Shown: piece by piece, positions 9,091 through 18,656 of the stretch
How the letters are laid out: the number at the start of each line of letters is the position of its first letter
Numbering within the stretch: position 1 is the first letter of the stretch
NCBI RefSeq assembly: GCF_026626305.1
Contig: NZ_JAPNUE010000015.1
Location: 1 to 60,736 of the forward strand
DNA: 60,736 bases
Direction: 5' to 3'
Source of the DNA: Frigidibacter sp. RF13
Lineage (GTDB): Bacteria; Pseudomonadota; Alphaproteobacteria; Rhodobacterales; Rhodobacteraceae
Translations under genes and position numbers: made by a program
The notes under the pieces: generated by a model
Told to the model about the DNA's origin: nothing
The model's database searches: none
The model's input: the letters and a program-made list of their open reading frames with translations, nothing else

Positions 9091-9954
9091 TCAGACCGCC
9101 GCTTTCGCCGCTTCTTTGGCGTACACACTCTTTACGGATTGTCGAAGCAGTTCAAGCTGCTTTGTTTTGTGGAAGTAAGTGTGGAAAAACAAGGGCATCT
9201 CGAACCGGAATTGCGGATCCACTTCGACGAGTTCGCCTGCCCGAAGATGTTCAGCGACCATCTGTAACGGCAGCACTACCCATCCGACACCAGTCAACGC
9301 AGGAGCCAGCATATCCTTCACGCTCGGGATGCAGTGCCATGGAACCGCTTCGGGCGCATGGCAGAGTCGATGCACAAACAGGTCTGTTGTCGTATCGACA
9401 GGTGAGAATCGAATCGACGGCAGCTGTCCACTGCGTGCCTGTTGCGCAAGTCCTGGCATGCAGACAGCGACATAGACAAACTTTCCAAGCTCCATCGCCA
9501 AGCAGCTCGGAAGCGCCTTCGCCTCTGGCGAGATCGCGGCTTGCGCCGAGCCGGATCGAACGAAGTCGAGCGCGTGGCGTTCGTCTGTGCAAAGGCAACG
9601 AATTTCGGTGCGAGCGTGGTGAGAGAACTCCGTGATGACAGGTATGAACCACGTCGCAAGGCTCGCGAAGTTGAGCGCAACTGTAATGGGCTGCCTGTCG
9701 GCACTAAGACCCATGTCCGCGATGGCTTCGTCATATAGGACCGAAATGTTGCGTGCGAGCCTGGCGATCGAACGTCCGGTCTCGGTCAGTTCGCAGCCAC
9801 GGCTTCGGACAACCAAGGTCTGCCCAGCGTCGCGTTCAAGTCGACTGATCCGCTGGGCGACCGCACTGCTCGTCACATTTAGTCGTTTAGCGGCGGCCTC
9901 AAATGACGCGGTTTCGCTGACAACTAGCAGAGTCCGCAAATCACGCAGATCCAT
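9091..9954 (-). CDS. LysR-family transcriptional regulator, ArgP/IciA-like
   Basis: 287 aa from the ATG at 9954, chosen because GAGGTG precedes it and MDLRDLRTLLVVSETASFEA is the canonical LysR start; a further upstream start would add 27 uncharacteristic residues. The N-terminal winged helix (AAAKRLNVTSSAVAQRISRL) is clear. The effector domain has an ArgP-like flavour, including GVGWVVLPLQMV near the C-terminus; ArgP relatives usually control a LysE-type exporter, but none lies in the window. It is divergent from the IclR-like gene at 10216 across 261 nt, a typical arrangement for LysR targets, but no T-N11-A box was firmly identified. Confidence 0.85.
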   Translation of the reverse strand: MDLRDLRTLLVVSETASFEAAAKRLNVTSSAVAQRISRLERDAGQTLVVRSRGCELTETGRSIARLARNISVLYDEAIADMGLSADRQPITVALNFASLATWFIPVITEFSHHARTEIRCLCTDERHALDFVRSGSAQAAISPEAKALPSCLAMELGKFVYVAVCMPGLAQQARSGQLPSIRFSPVDTTTDLFVHRLCHAPEAVPWHCIPSVKDMLAPALTGVGWVVLPLQMVAEHLRAGELVEVDPQFRFEMPLFFHTYFHKTKQLELLRQSVKSVYAKEAAKAAV

Positions 9955-10215
9955 GTTGCACCTCGGGTCGCCAAGAAACTCTTGGGGATGCAAAAGAAAA
10001 CTCGCTACCGAGAACTTCAGCTCGCATGCATACAAATGTAGATCGCGTCATCGCGCGCGAAGTTTAGGGTCAATAGTACACACAAGAACCAGACTTCCAA
10101 GGAGTTGTTTCGTTGAGGCAGGGTCAATCGCTAACAAGGGTGCCATTGTTTCAGCTTTGACGGATGGACGGCAAGGGGCGATTCTACCCCAAAGAGATGC
10201 CGTTGGGAATTTTTG

Positions 10216-10980
10216 ATGACCATAACCATGCAGGATCACTCAATGAAGGATCTAGTAATCGACGAAAGCGGCCACAGCTTCGAAGCGGTCAATACTCCCG
10301 CAGCCAGGGTCTTCCATGTGATGCGCACTCTTGGGCGAGTTGGAGCAACTTCGATAGTCGAACTGTCCTTTGCGACCGGATTGCATAGGTCCACTGTTTG
10401 GCGGGCGCTCGATACGCTGAGATCAATGGGTGTCGCTCGTAAACGCCCGGGCGACGAACGTTACGAGCTAGTCGGTTCGCTCGTATCGGAATTCTCGACA
10501 TACAAATGCGCGCGTCGGGATGAAGAAGCGCTTCAAGCTGTATTCGAAGAGCTTCTGATGCTGGACTATGTCTACGTTGATCTGGGCGTCTTCGTCGGAC
10601 TCGGTTCTTTTCAAATTGTGGACTCCTCGCGGAGGGACGCTCCCATCGGGAAAGACTTGTCACTGAGCCATGAACCGATTGCGCTTGCAGCGCAATTGAG
10701 TTTGACACCAGAAAAACGCGCACGACATCACAGTGCTTATGCTTCATGGGCCGACCCAGATGAGAAGGCAGAGATTACAAGCGGCCGTCTGCAAGGCAAA
10801 CTTGGTCTCAGCATTGCGCGCGGCAAGAACTACGTGGCAGAACCAGACTTGAACATGTTGGCGTTTCCGGTCGGCAGTCATCCCGGTGCCGCATTTGCGG
10901 TAGAGCTTTGGAAGCCTTCGAAAGAACGGTTCCGCGCACTGTCACACGCAATTGACAGCATCTCGGCGCTCTTGAACTGA
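10216..10980 (+). CDS. IclR-like winged-helix transcriptional regulator
   Basis: 254 aa from ATG 10216; TTG at 10213 and ATGs at 10228 and 10243 are alternatives. Residues about 29-90 form a convincing winged helix (ATSIVELSFATGLHRSTVWR, then LRSMGVARKRPGDERYELV), followed by an IclR-type ligand-binding region. It is a full-length paralogue of the protein encoded leftward at 6613-7347, sharing VDLGVF, ARHHSAYAS and HPGAAFAVELW blocks. It is divergent from the LysR gene and may be its target or co-regulator. Ligand unknown. Confidence 0.72.
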   Translation: MTITMQDHSMKDLVIDESGHSFEAVNTPAARVFHVMRTLGRVGATSIVELSFATGLHRSTVWRALDTLRSMGVARKRPGDERYELVGSLVSEFSTYKCARRDEEALQAVFEELLMLDYVYVDLGVFVGLGSFQIVDSSRRDAPIGKDLSLSHEPIALAAQLSLTPEKRARHHSAYASWADPDEKAEITSGRLQGKLGLSIARGKNYVAEPDLNMLAFPVGSHPGAAFAVELWKPSKERFRALSHAIDSISALLN

Positions 10981-11047
10981 AGCCCTCAAGTGATGGCTTC
11001 GCTCGAAGAGGCGTAGTGAACCGTGCCGTGTCTTCCGGAGACTGATT

Positions 11048-11197
11048 TTCGTTAGTTACACGGCCAGGGTTGAGTTTACAGAGTTGAGTGGAAGCTGGCT
11101 GCGGCTTTCGCGAGCTTGATTTCCCAGTGGAATCAAGCAGGCGTCGGTCAAATGACCAGTCGACCCATCCGGGGGTTGCATATTCGACCACCTCGAA
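11048..11197 (-). pseudogene. IS3-family OrfB transposase, C-terminal remnant
   Basis: About 50 codons match the end of IS3-type OrfB: VEYATPGWVDWSFDRRLLDS corresponds to the usual VEYATLxWVDWFNxRRLLEP ending. The catalytic DDE core is absent. It abuts the OrfA remnant directly, marking the junction of an internal deletion. Confidence 0.7.
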
Positions 11198-11198
11198 G

Positions 11199-11501
11199 CT
11201 ACGCGATCTCAACATGCGCATTGGCCTTGCGCAGGATCTCGTTTGCTTGGCGAAGCTCGCAGTTCTCACGCTCCAGCGCCTTCATGTGGTCGGCCGCCTT
11301 GGCAGAGATTCCCGTTCGCTTGCCGCTTTCCAACTCGGCCTTTCTCACCCACTCGCTCAGAGTAAGGGCAGAACAGCTGATCTTTGCCGCGATCTAGACG
11401 ATTGGCTAGCCGCGCGACCCAAGCTGCGCCTTGATGTTGACGACGAGCCGCGCCGCTCCTTCGCGCACCTTAGGCGAGAACGTGTTTGTCGTCTTGCACA
11501 T
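11199..11501 (-). pseudogene. IS3-family OrfA, nonsense-mutated
   Basis: In one frame, MCKTTNTFSPKVREGAARLV and later CSALTLSEWVRKAELESGKR and RENCELRQANEILRKANAH are the typical IS3 OrfA helix-turn-helix and leucine-zipper parts. Two in-frame TAG codons (after SRG, then after PIV) interrupt it near 11400, and the C-terminal end is cut at the deletion junction. It cannot make a functional protein. Confidence 0.75.
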
Positions 11502-11554
11502 GCTGCTCCATCCTGCTCGGGAGTTGAGGCCTCCGGCAAACCCGGCACAGTTCA

Positions 11555-12111
11555 AAATCACGCAAGTTGGCACCCCCCAAGCACTAACCATTCGATGCGG
11601 GAAACCATTTGTGTACACATTATAAAGATAGCGCTCGTAGAGCGTCGGTGGATAAGGGTCGAGCGCAGGTCTGCCACCGGAGAATTGGGGGGTAATGTGG
11701 CAACCAGACTCGATGGGAGATTTACTTTTCATCTCCGGGTGGCGGTCCCAGCTTGGAGTCTTCAAAAGGCGCCGACTGGTCCAACGGCAATCAGTTCAGT
11801 CACTTTCGGCAAGGCAGAAGCCAGCGCTATGCTGCTTGAGTTGGGCCCAGCCTTGCTTGGGGCGTTGTCCGTAGGACCTAGGTGTCCAGTCCCTGCAGCT
11901 GGTGGATTTGTGCGGCCCACCCAGCCACATCCCGTCCCTCACAAAGCAGATATCGCAAAGCGTAAAGTTGAGTAGAAGAGATCAACCTCAACGCATGCTG
12001 TCAATAAGGATATCTGCGGTGGAAGTGGATCATCGACTGTCAATCTTTGGTCAATGAACCCAGAGCCTGAACAATCCTGCCGAGGAGAACCAGAGAACCA
12101 AGCCGTGCGTC
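11555..12111. other. Region between IS remnant and prophage-like genes
   Basis: On the minus strand, 11555-11730 reads SGGRPALDPYPPTLYERYLY and ends at the IS border, so it may be the start of a gene broken by the insertion; I do not recognise it and found no continuation on the far side. The remainder, to 12111, holds no gene I can support. Confidence 0.35.
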
Positions 12112-13119
12112 CTATTGCAGCCGATCCGCGTATGCGAGGAAGCGCGCCCTCAAGGTCTCCGGCCTCGGCGCCTCTGGGGCGGCAGGGTGTTCGCAAACCA
12201 CTTCATACGACCGGCGCAGAAGCTGCTGGCCGAGAAGGATCACCTGCATGCGCTCGAAGAAGTCTCGGTGCGACGGAGAAAGGTCATCGCGCAGATGATC
12301 CCACGTCATGCCCGGCCGGATATGCCGAGGGGGAGCGGCGAGCTCGGCGGGCGTGAGATGCCACTTGGCACCTAGCAGATGATCGATCTGCTGAACCACC
12401 TTCTCGATGACGGACCTCCGCTCTTCCAGTTCGAACCGCAACCCGAAGAAGGCCGGATCGGCGAAATGTCGGGCGAGAAGGTCCAGTTCCTGCTGGGATG
12501 CGTGTCGCGCCATCCAGCATCCGTCCCAGAGGGCCTGATCCTGTCGTCCCATCGGCCGGCGAAACGTCACCATGCCCGAGACGAGATCAATTTCCACTTC
12601 GTCGGCGCGCGGCAAAGGGTCTGGGGGCGGCGTGCCGAACGCTGTTTCGAACACAAATGCCCCTAACTTGAGATCTAGTCCGACCTTGATCGGGGGGCTA
12701 AGCGCCATCTGCCGGTCGGGGCCGCTACCTTCGGCGACCGCGAGCCGTTGCGTGAAGGTTCTGATGGCCGGATGGCTCCCCTTCACGGCCTTGACGGCAA
12801 GGGTCTTGACCATCGCCTCGGTCATCGAGGTCGCCACAGTCTTCCCGTCCCGGCCGGTCAGAGGTACCTGCTGCCTAGCCGTGGCGAGCACGATCTCGTC
12901 GAGCGATTTCGGAGGGGTTGTCGCGGCCCGCCCCTTGCCCGTTCCCCTGGGCCGCCCCTTGGGATTGCCCGAACGCCCCCTGACGAACTGACCCGACTCC
13001 GGGGGTCGGCCATAGCCGACCTCACCGCCGCCCGGGCCGGTCGGCTGGCCACGAGCGGTCACCTCCTGATCAAGCGCGTCGTCTGTTTCGGGCACCTCCG
13101 GCCTCTCACGGTCAGTCAT
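12112..13119 (-). CDS. DUF5681 domain-containing protein
   Basis: 335 aa. The block FVRGRSGNPKGRPRGTGKGR near residues 47-66 is the signature of DUF5681, found in phage and genomic-island proteins usually encoded next to terminase or ParB-like methylase genes. The rest is charged and unrecognised, with a C-terminal helical region. It overlaps the upstream methyltransferase stop by 4 nt (ATGA), so translation is coupled. The biochemical role of the family is not established; a DNA-packaging or phage-related context is inferred from usual neighbours. Confidence 0.8.
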   Translation of the reverse strand: MTDRERPEVPETDDALDQEVTARGQPTGPGGGEVGYGRPPESGQFVRGRSGNPKGRPRGTGKGRAATTPPKSLDEIVLATARQQVPLTGRDGKTVATSMTEAMVKTLAVKAVKGSHPAIRTFTQRLAVAEGSGPDRQMALSPPIKVGLDLKLGAFVFETAFGTPPPDPLPRADEVEIDLVSGMVTFRRPMGRQDQALWDGCWMARHASQQELDLLARHFADPAFFGLRFELEERRSVIEKVVQQIDHLLGAKWHLTPAELAAPPRHIRPGMTWDHLRDDLSPSHRDFFERMQVILLGQQLLRRSYEVVCEHPAAPEAPRPETLRARFLAYADRLQ

Positions 13120-14393
13120 CGAGCAGCTCCCCAGTCGCTTGCCTCAGAGGCCATTCGCTCCGCACGCTCGAGCAGCACCGCCTCGTCCTTCGCATAGTCC
13201 TCCCATCTGGCCACTATCAGATCGCAGTAAGCCGGATCGATCTCGCAGAGGTAGCCGCGACGGCCAGTCTTCTCGGCGGCGATCAGGGTCGAGCCGGACC
13301 CTCCGAAGAGATCGAGCACGATCTCGCCACGACCCGAAACATCCCGGATTGCATCGGCGATCATCGCCACGGGTTTGACCGTCGGATGGAGCGCCAGCTC
13401 GGCGAGATTGGCGCCACGATATTCCCAGACATTGGTCCGGTATCGTCCATGTTGACCGAGCTCGAAGCTGTTCAGATGCGGTTCGGTTCCCTTCTTGAAA
13501 ACGAAGATTAGTTCGTGACGTGAGCGGTAGAAGCTGCCCATGCCACCGGCATCCTTCACCCAGACGATCAGGTTCTTCATCTCGCTGTAGATGCCGATGG
13601 CCGCGGCCTGGATTTCGCCCATATGGCGCCAGTCCATGCAGATGTAGTGGATCGCCCCCTCAACGGAATGGGCCGCGAGATGGCCAAAGACCTGGCGCAG
13701 GAATCCGGTGAACGCCTCCGCACTCATCTCGCCCGAAGCCATGGCAAACTCCCGGTGGCGGTGTCGGCCCAGGCCACCGACATGGCCGTCGATCGGCACA
13801 TTGTAGGGCGGGTCGGTAAAGACCATGCGCGCGGCAGCCCCCGCCATCAGACGCGCGACCACCGCTCTATCGCAGCTGTCGCCGCAAATCAGCCGGTGGG
13901 GCCCGAGTGCCCAGAGATCTCCGGGTCGGACCCGGGCCGACACCATGGCCGGCAGGCGATCGTCGCGCGGATTGCGGTCCTCTTCCGGCGCGCCGAGATC
14001 GATCAGCGCATCGATCTCGGCAATCGAGAAGCCGGTCAGGTCGACGGAAACATCAAGCTCGGCGCTGGCGAGCGCCCGCAATTCGGCGGCGAGCAGCTCC
14101 TCGTCCCAACTGGCATTGAGCGCGATCTTGTTGTCGGCCAGGGCATAGGCCCGCTTCTGCGCCTCGGTCAGATGCTCGGCGAAGAGGCAGGGCACTGTCG
14201 TTCGCCCGAGAAGTCGCGCCGCCTCCACCCGGCCATGACCGGCCAGGATCACCTTGCCGGCATCGATCAGCACCGGGTTCAGGAAGCCGAAGGCTTCGAT
14301 GCTTGCCGCAATCTGCTTGAGCTGCTTGCGCGAATGCTTGCGGGCGTTTCGCGCCCAGGGCTTGAGCTCACTCACGGCGATCTCGGTCGGCAT
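13116..14393 (-). CDS. ParB-domain site-specific DNA methyltransferase (N4/N6 type)
   Basis: 425 aa fusion. Residues ~1-100 are a ParB/Srx-like nuclease fold (NPVLIDAGKVILAGHGRVEA). The C-terminal half is an amino-methyltransferase: DPPY catalytic motif in MVFTDPPYNVPIDGH, and the AdoMet motif in VLDLFGGSGSTLIAAEKTGR near the end. The order (catalytic motif before the AdoMet motif) places it in the beta class. It modifies adenine N6 or cytosine N4; the recognition site is unknown. Fusions of this kind are common in alphaproteobacterial prophages and gene transfer agents' relatives. No restriction enzyme is adjacent, so it is probably an orphan methylase. It is co-translated with the DUF5681 gene. 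Confidence 0.88.
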   Translation of the reverse strand: MPTEIAVSELKPWARNARKHSRKQLKQIAASIEAFGFLNPVLIDAGKVILAGHGRVEAARLLGRTTVPCLFAEHLTEAQKRAYALADNKIALNASWDEELLAAELRALASAELDVSVDLTGFSIAEIDALIDLGAPEEDRNPRDDRLPAMVSARVRPGDLWALGPHRLICGDSCDRAVVARLMAGAAARMVFTDPPYNVPIDGHVGGLGRHRHREFAMASGEMSAEAFTGFLRQVFGHLAAHSVEGAIHYICMDWRHMGEIQAAAIGIYSEMKNLIVWVKDAGGMGSFYRSRHELIFVFKKGTEPHLNSFELGQHGRYRTNVWEYRGANLAELALHPTVKPVAMIADAIRDVSGRGEIVLDLFGGSGSTLIAAEKTGRRGYLCEIDPAYCDLIVARWEDYAKDEAVLLERAERMASEASDWGAAR

Positions 14394-15706
14394 GGCAAAG
14401 ACACTCCTGATGCAACGAGTGCTCCAACGGGACCACTCCGTTCTTCATGTGTTCGCTGCTGGCTCTCTGTCAACTGCGGTGTGGAGTGCTCCAAGGTGTC
14501 AGGATTTAATTGTGTATTTACAGATGTTTAAACAAAAATGCGCGCCAGTCAGGCGCTTTCGGGGGCCAAGGTGTCAGGAATTCCGGATCCCGACACCCGG
14601 AATGGCAATCCTGACGGGGTCCTGACAGTCGCCGCTCTGTTTTGAGGGCCAAACGGGCACGGTTGGAGGTCAGGGTATCGTCAGTTTCCGAGTCGATTGT
14701 GCTTTTTGAGCAACTTGCCATTGCACTCGGCCGAGCAACCAGTCGACCAGCAAGCAAAGGAACCCGCCACTGGTCTGGACTCGCGTTGGCAACCTGGGCG
14801 CTCGAGCCGCTGTATCGGCGAAGCTATCAGGGAAAACTCCGCCTTACCGCGCCGACAGGTCCGTCATGGCGCTCCCTCGGGGGCAGGTCAACGATGGTCC
14901 GTGGATCAAGCGACGTGTTGCACCGGCACCTCGACATCGTCTTGCGGCTAGTGCGACTATACTCGCCACAATGCAGCACAATGTGCCAAGAAGGATGTAT
15001 GACTTTACCCTTGATCGCGACGAGGAGAGGTCGATGGCGGACAGCCGGGGTGATCCGGTTGTCCAATCGCGCGCCGTCACAGGGCCCATCACCTACCTTG
15101 CCGCGCGACCACAAGCCATCGTGCGATACTCGTAAACCATTCGCCTCAAGATTGCAACGCTACAAGTGGCTGCGCTACGGGAAGAATGCGGCGAACTGGT
15201 CAGCGATCCAGCTAACGACAATCGGTCATCGCAAAGCTGATATCTACGTAGGTTTCCGGAAATGAAGTGGACGGCCAGGGCGATCCAGCCGTCCGTGCGC
15301 GGAGCTTCCAGGACCATCGCTGGACATTGCATTCGTTCCGCATCGATAATAGTTGCTCCGCAAAAAATCAACGAAGACCAGCCCCCAATCCATGCCAGTC
15401 TGGATTCGAACAACGAAAGCGCAGGCGGCTGGCAGTGAGGTGGATAGTCGCGTCTATCCAGCCGATTGGGAGTGGCCCATGGCTGCCGGTTGGGAGATAA
15501 TCTATGCCAATAGTATCCCGTCAGACTAGTCGTTGCTCCCTGTCGCAGCAAGCCTCGCCGCCATTGACAGCTCTGGAGATACGGTTTGCTCTTGATCAGT
15601 GGCAGAAAGACGCGGGCGCATTTGATACACCCGGTGGATAAACGTGGTGATTACGGGCGCGATGCGAAAAACTGCCAATCAAGGCGAACGGCGAGCGAGT
15701 TTGGGT
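14394..15706. other. 1.3-kb region without a recognised gene
   Basis: Lies between the leftward methyltransferase and rightward cas3, so it must hold both promoters. Open frames exist on both strands (for example 15093-15551 minus) but none has family features or a good ribosome site. The first 200 nt contain repeated TGTCAGGA / TCCTGACA words described separately. Confidence 0.4.
14491..14579 (+). repeat. 14-bp direct repeat with nearby inverted copies
   Basis: CCAAGGTGTCAGGA occurs at 14491-14504 and 14566-14579, 75 nt apart; related inverted words (ATCCTGACGGGGTCCTGACA) follow near 14608-14627. The cluster sits just upstream of the methyltransferase start and could be a control region or the vestige of a transposon end. 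No transposase remnant is visible here. Confidence 0.5.
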
Positions 15707-17923
15707 ATGTACTATGCTCATTCAAGTGCTTCAGAGGATCGTGGTGACTGGCAGAGCCTGGTTGACCACTTGATCGGAACAGCGGAAAAGGCTGAGCAAT
15801 ATGGCAAGGCCTGTGGGCTTCCGCAAGCTGCCCGGCTTGCTGCGCTGTTTCATGACCTTGGCAAGTACGATCCCGCTTTCGATGCCATACTAAGTGGCGA
15901 AAATGTCCGGGTCGATCATTCGACGGCCGGTGCCGCTGTTCTTGCAAGACTAGCGCAAGGCGGGGATCGCGATCTGGCCGAGATCATCGGCTACACCATC
16001 CTTGGCCACCATGCGGGCCTGCCGGACAAGAAAAACGAAACTGATGCCTGCTTGGAGGCGCGGCTAGGAGCTTTTCAGGATCATCTCGACCCGGTCTGGC
16101 AGGCGGAAATCAAGGCGGATTTCTCTGGCATCCAAGCTGAATTCGGCAAGCTGGTAACAAAGGAAAGCACGCCATTCGACCTATCGGTTGCCATTCGCAT
16201 GTTGTTCTCATGCCTTGTCGACGCGGACTTCAAGGATACCGAGAACTTTTATTCCGCGCTTGAAGGGCGCAGTCCGGACCGGACCTGGCCCAGTCTGACC
16301 GACAGGCTCGGGCAGTTCCGCGCGGCATTCGACGTCACTATCAACGGCTTTCCCGCCGATACGCCGCTGAACGCTCTGCGTCGCGACATTCTGAACCATG
16401 TGCGCGACAAGGCCACCCTGCCCAAAGGCCTGTTCACTCTGACCGTACCAACCGGAGGCGGCAAGACCTTGGCCTCGCTGGGGTTCGCGTTAGATCATGC
16501 GGCCATTCACGGGGCCACGCGGATCATCTACGCAATCCCCTTCACGTCGATCATTGACCAGACCGCTGCTATTTTCCGGGGAATACTCGGGGATGACAAC
16601 GTGCTCGAGCACCACTCGGCCATCGAAGAAGAGAAAATCCGCGAAGGCCGAGACAAAGTTCGGCTGGCGATGGAGGACTGGGCGGCGCCTGTCATCGTCA
16701 CGACCAATGTCCAACTCTTCGAGAGCCTGTTCGCCGCCCGGACGGGACGCGCACGCAAGCTGCACAATATTGCCGGAAGCATCATCATCCTGGACGAAGC
16801 CCAGACCATTCCGCGTCCGCTGCTGATGCCCTGTACAAGGATGCTTGACACGCTGGCCCGCCACTATGGTTGCACGATCGTGCTTTGCACGGCAACGCAG
16901 CCCGCTCTTGACGCCCGCAACCTTAAGGGGGGGCTACCCCTGGAAGGGCGAGAACTTGCCCCGGACCCGCACGCCCTGGCGCGCAAGTTGCAGCGTGCGC
17001 AGATTGTCCGGGGCGGGGAGATGGGGCTGGATGATCTGGTCGCGGCGTTACGCGCCCATCCGCAGGCTTTGGTCATCGTGAACAGTCGCGGCCACGCGCT
17101 TGACCTGTGGAAGGCCGCGAAAGCGGCAGGGATCGAAGCGCTGATTCATCTGACCACGCGGCAATATGCGGCGCATCGGCGCAGGATATTGGATGATGTG
17201 CGGGCCCGTCTGAAAGCCGGTCTGCCTTGCCGCGTGGTCGCGACCAGCCTGATCGAAGCGGGCGTCGATGTCGATTTCCCGAGGGTCTGGCGGGCCGAGG
17301 CGGGGCTCGACCAGGTTGTCCAGGCCGCGGGCCGCTGCAACCGCGAAGGCAGGCATGATCCTGCAGACGGTATCGTCACGATCTTTTCCGATCCGGCCTA
17401 TGCAACGCCGGCTGAAATCGCTGGTTTGATCGGCGACATGAAACGGATATGGGACAAGCACGACAATTTGCTGTCGCTGGATGCGATTCAGGACTACTTT
17501 TCTGAAGTCTATTGGCGGCTCGACAAGGGACTGGACAGGAAGGATATCCTCGGCAGGCTGAAGGTGACGCGCACGGGAAGCGATTTTGCCTTCCGCAGCA
17601 TCGCCGAAGACTTCCGGATGATCGAAAGCCCGATGGTCCCGGTCATCATCGCGCGGGACGACAAGGCCAGGGCAGTGTGCGACCAGCTTGATGTTAAGCA
17701 GATTTCCTCGGGGCGACTGGCCCGGGATTTGCAGAGCTATATCGTGCAAGTGCCGGCATCGGCGCGCGCGAGCCTTCTTCGGAACGGCCATGTCGAATTC
17801 AGCAACCCGCAATTGCGCGGCGACCAGTTTGCAGTTCTGCTGAACAACGACCTCTATCACGCCGAAACCGGGCTTTGGTGGGAAGATGCGGATTACCTTT
17901 CGGCCGAAGCCTCGTTCATCTGA
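15707..17923 (+). CDS. cas3: CRISPR-associated helicase/nuclease Cas3 (type I-C)
   Basis: 738 aa from the ATG at 15707 (MYYAHSSASEDRGDWQ is the usual Cas3 beginning; starts at 15644 and 15662 are possible). The N-terminal HD nuclease has its HD pair at residues 49-50 in ALFHDLGKYDPAF. The SF2 helicase follows: Walker A in TVPTGGGKTLASLG near 247-258 and DEAQ box in IILDEAQTIPRPL near 360, with motif VI in GRCNREGRHD. Cas3 is recruited by Cascade after R-loop formation, unwinds and degrades target DNA. It is the first cas gene, 64 nt ahead of cas5c, and the domains appear intact, so interference should be possible. Confidence 0.97.
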   Translation: MYYAHSSASEDRGDWQSLVDHLIGTAEKAEQYGKACGLPQAARLAALFHDLGKYDPAFDAILSGENVRVDHSTAGAAVLARLAQGGDRDLAEIIGYTILGHHAGLPDKKNETDACLEARLGAFQDHLDPVWQAEIKADFSGIQAEFGKLVTKESTPFDLSVAIRMLFSCLVDADFKDTENFYSALEGRSPDRTWPSLTDRLGQFRAAFDVTINGFPADTPLNALRRDILNHVRDKATLPKGLFTLTVPTGGGKTLASLGFALDHAAIHGATRIIYAIPFTSIIDQTAAIFRGILGDDNVLEHHSAIEEEKIREGRDKVRLAMEDWAAPVIVTTNVQLFESLFAARTGRARKLHNIAGSIIILDEAQTIPRPLLMPCTRMLDTLARHYGCTIVLCTATQPALDARNLKGGLPLEGRELAPDPHALARKLQRAQIVRGGEMGLDDLVAALRAHPQALVIVNSRGHALDLWKAAKAAGIEALIHLTTRQYAAHRRRILDDVRARLKAGLPCRVVATSLIEAGVDVDFPRVWRAEAGLDQVVQAAGRCNREGRHDPADGIVTIFSDPAYATPAEIAGLIGDMKRIWDKHDNLLSLDAIQDYFSEVYWRLDKGLDRKDILGRLKVTRTGSDFAFRSIAEDFRMIESPMVPVIIARDDKARAVCDQLDVKQISSGRLARDLQSYIVQVPASARASLLRNGHVEFSNPQLRGDQFAVLLNNDLYHAETGLWWEDADYLSAEASFI

Positions 17924-17987
17924 ATAAATCCCTCTTGTCGGAAGGGCGACTCGCCGTAAGGTGGTAAGACACTTTGGGGGAGGTCTG

Positions 17988-18656
17988 ATGGCTTACGGTA
18001 TTCGCCTGGTTGTCGAAGGGCCGTTCGGGCTGTTTACTCGACCAGAGATGAAGGTCGAGCGCGTCAGCTACGACGTCATCACTCCCTCTGCGGCGCGCGG
18101 CATCCTGGAGGCGATCCACTGGAAACCGGCAATCCGTTGGGTGATCGACCGGGTTCATGTGCTCCACCCGATCCGGTTTCAGTCGATCCGCCGCAACGAG
18201 GTCGGGCACAAGGCTCCGGCGGGCAACATCAAGCGGGCTATGAACCGGGGCGATCTGGAAGGGCTGCAACTTCTGGTCGATGAGGATCGCCAGCAGCGGT
18301 CCTCGACCGTGCTGGTGAACCCCGCTTACGTGATCGAAGCGCATTTCGAACTGACCCCCAAGGCAGGGGCTGACGATACCGAAGGCAAGCACCTGGATAT
18401 CTTCAACCGGCGCGCGGCACGCGGGCAATGCTTTCACCAGCCTTGCCTCGGCACCCGCGAGTTCGCCGCCGAATTCAGGCTGCTGGCTCCGAATGAAGCC
18501 TTGCCCAAGGCCATTCCAGAAACGCGGGACCTGGGTTTCATGTTGTGGGATATCGACCATTCCGCGGCTTCCCGCCCCTCGCTGTTCTTCCGGGCGCGGC
18601 TGGAGAACGGTGTGATGGACGTACCCGGACCGGATTCTGCGGAGATCCGGAGATGA
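17988..18656 (+). CDS. cas5c: Cas5c/Cas5d, pre-crRNA endonuclease of type I-C
   Basis: 222 aa; ATG 17988 follows GGAGG at ideal spacing. The N-terminal strand GIRLVVEGPFGLFTRPEMKV and the YDVITPSAARGILEAIHW block are hallmarks of the family. In type I-C systems, which lack Cas6, Cas5 cuts the repeat RNA and stays bound to the crRNA 5' handle. Its stop overlaps the cas8c start by 4 nt (ATGA). Length is normal. Confidence 0.96.
   Translation: MAYGIRLVVEGPFGLFTRPEMKVERVSYDVITPSAARGILEAIHWKPAIRWVIDRVHVLHPIRFQSIRRNEVGHKAPAGNIKRAMNRGDLEGLQLLVDEDRQQRSSTVLVNPAYVIEAHFELTPKAGADDTEGKHLDIFNRRAARGQCFHQPCLGTREFAAEFRLLAPNEALPKAIPETRDLGFMLWDIDHSAASRPSLFFRARLENGVMDVPGPDSAEIRR

Larger units (their letters stand above)
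11017..11554 (-). mobile_element. Internally deleted IS3-family insertion sequence
   Basis: 538 bp bounded by imperfect 26-bp inverted repeats: 11017-11042 (TGAACCGTGCCGTGTCTTCC...) and 11529-11554, whose reverse complement starts TGAACTGTGCCGGGTTTGCC. Inside are an OrfA remnant and only the C-terminal tail of OrfB, so most of the transposase gene is gone. A complete IS3-type element would be about 1.2-1.5 kb. No clear target duplication flanks it. Confidence 0.75.

Noticed and set aside
8718..9635. 305-codon plus-strand frame over the LysR gene
   Set aside because: It runs antisense to a clear LysR protein and has Arg/Ser-rich composition typical of a shadow frame.
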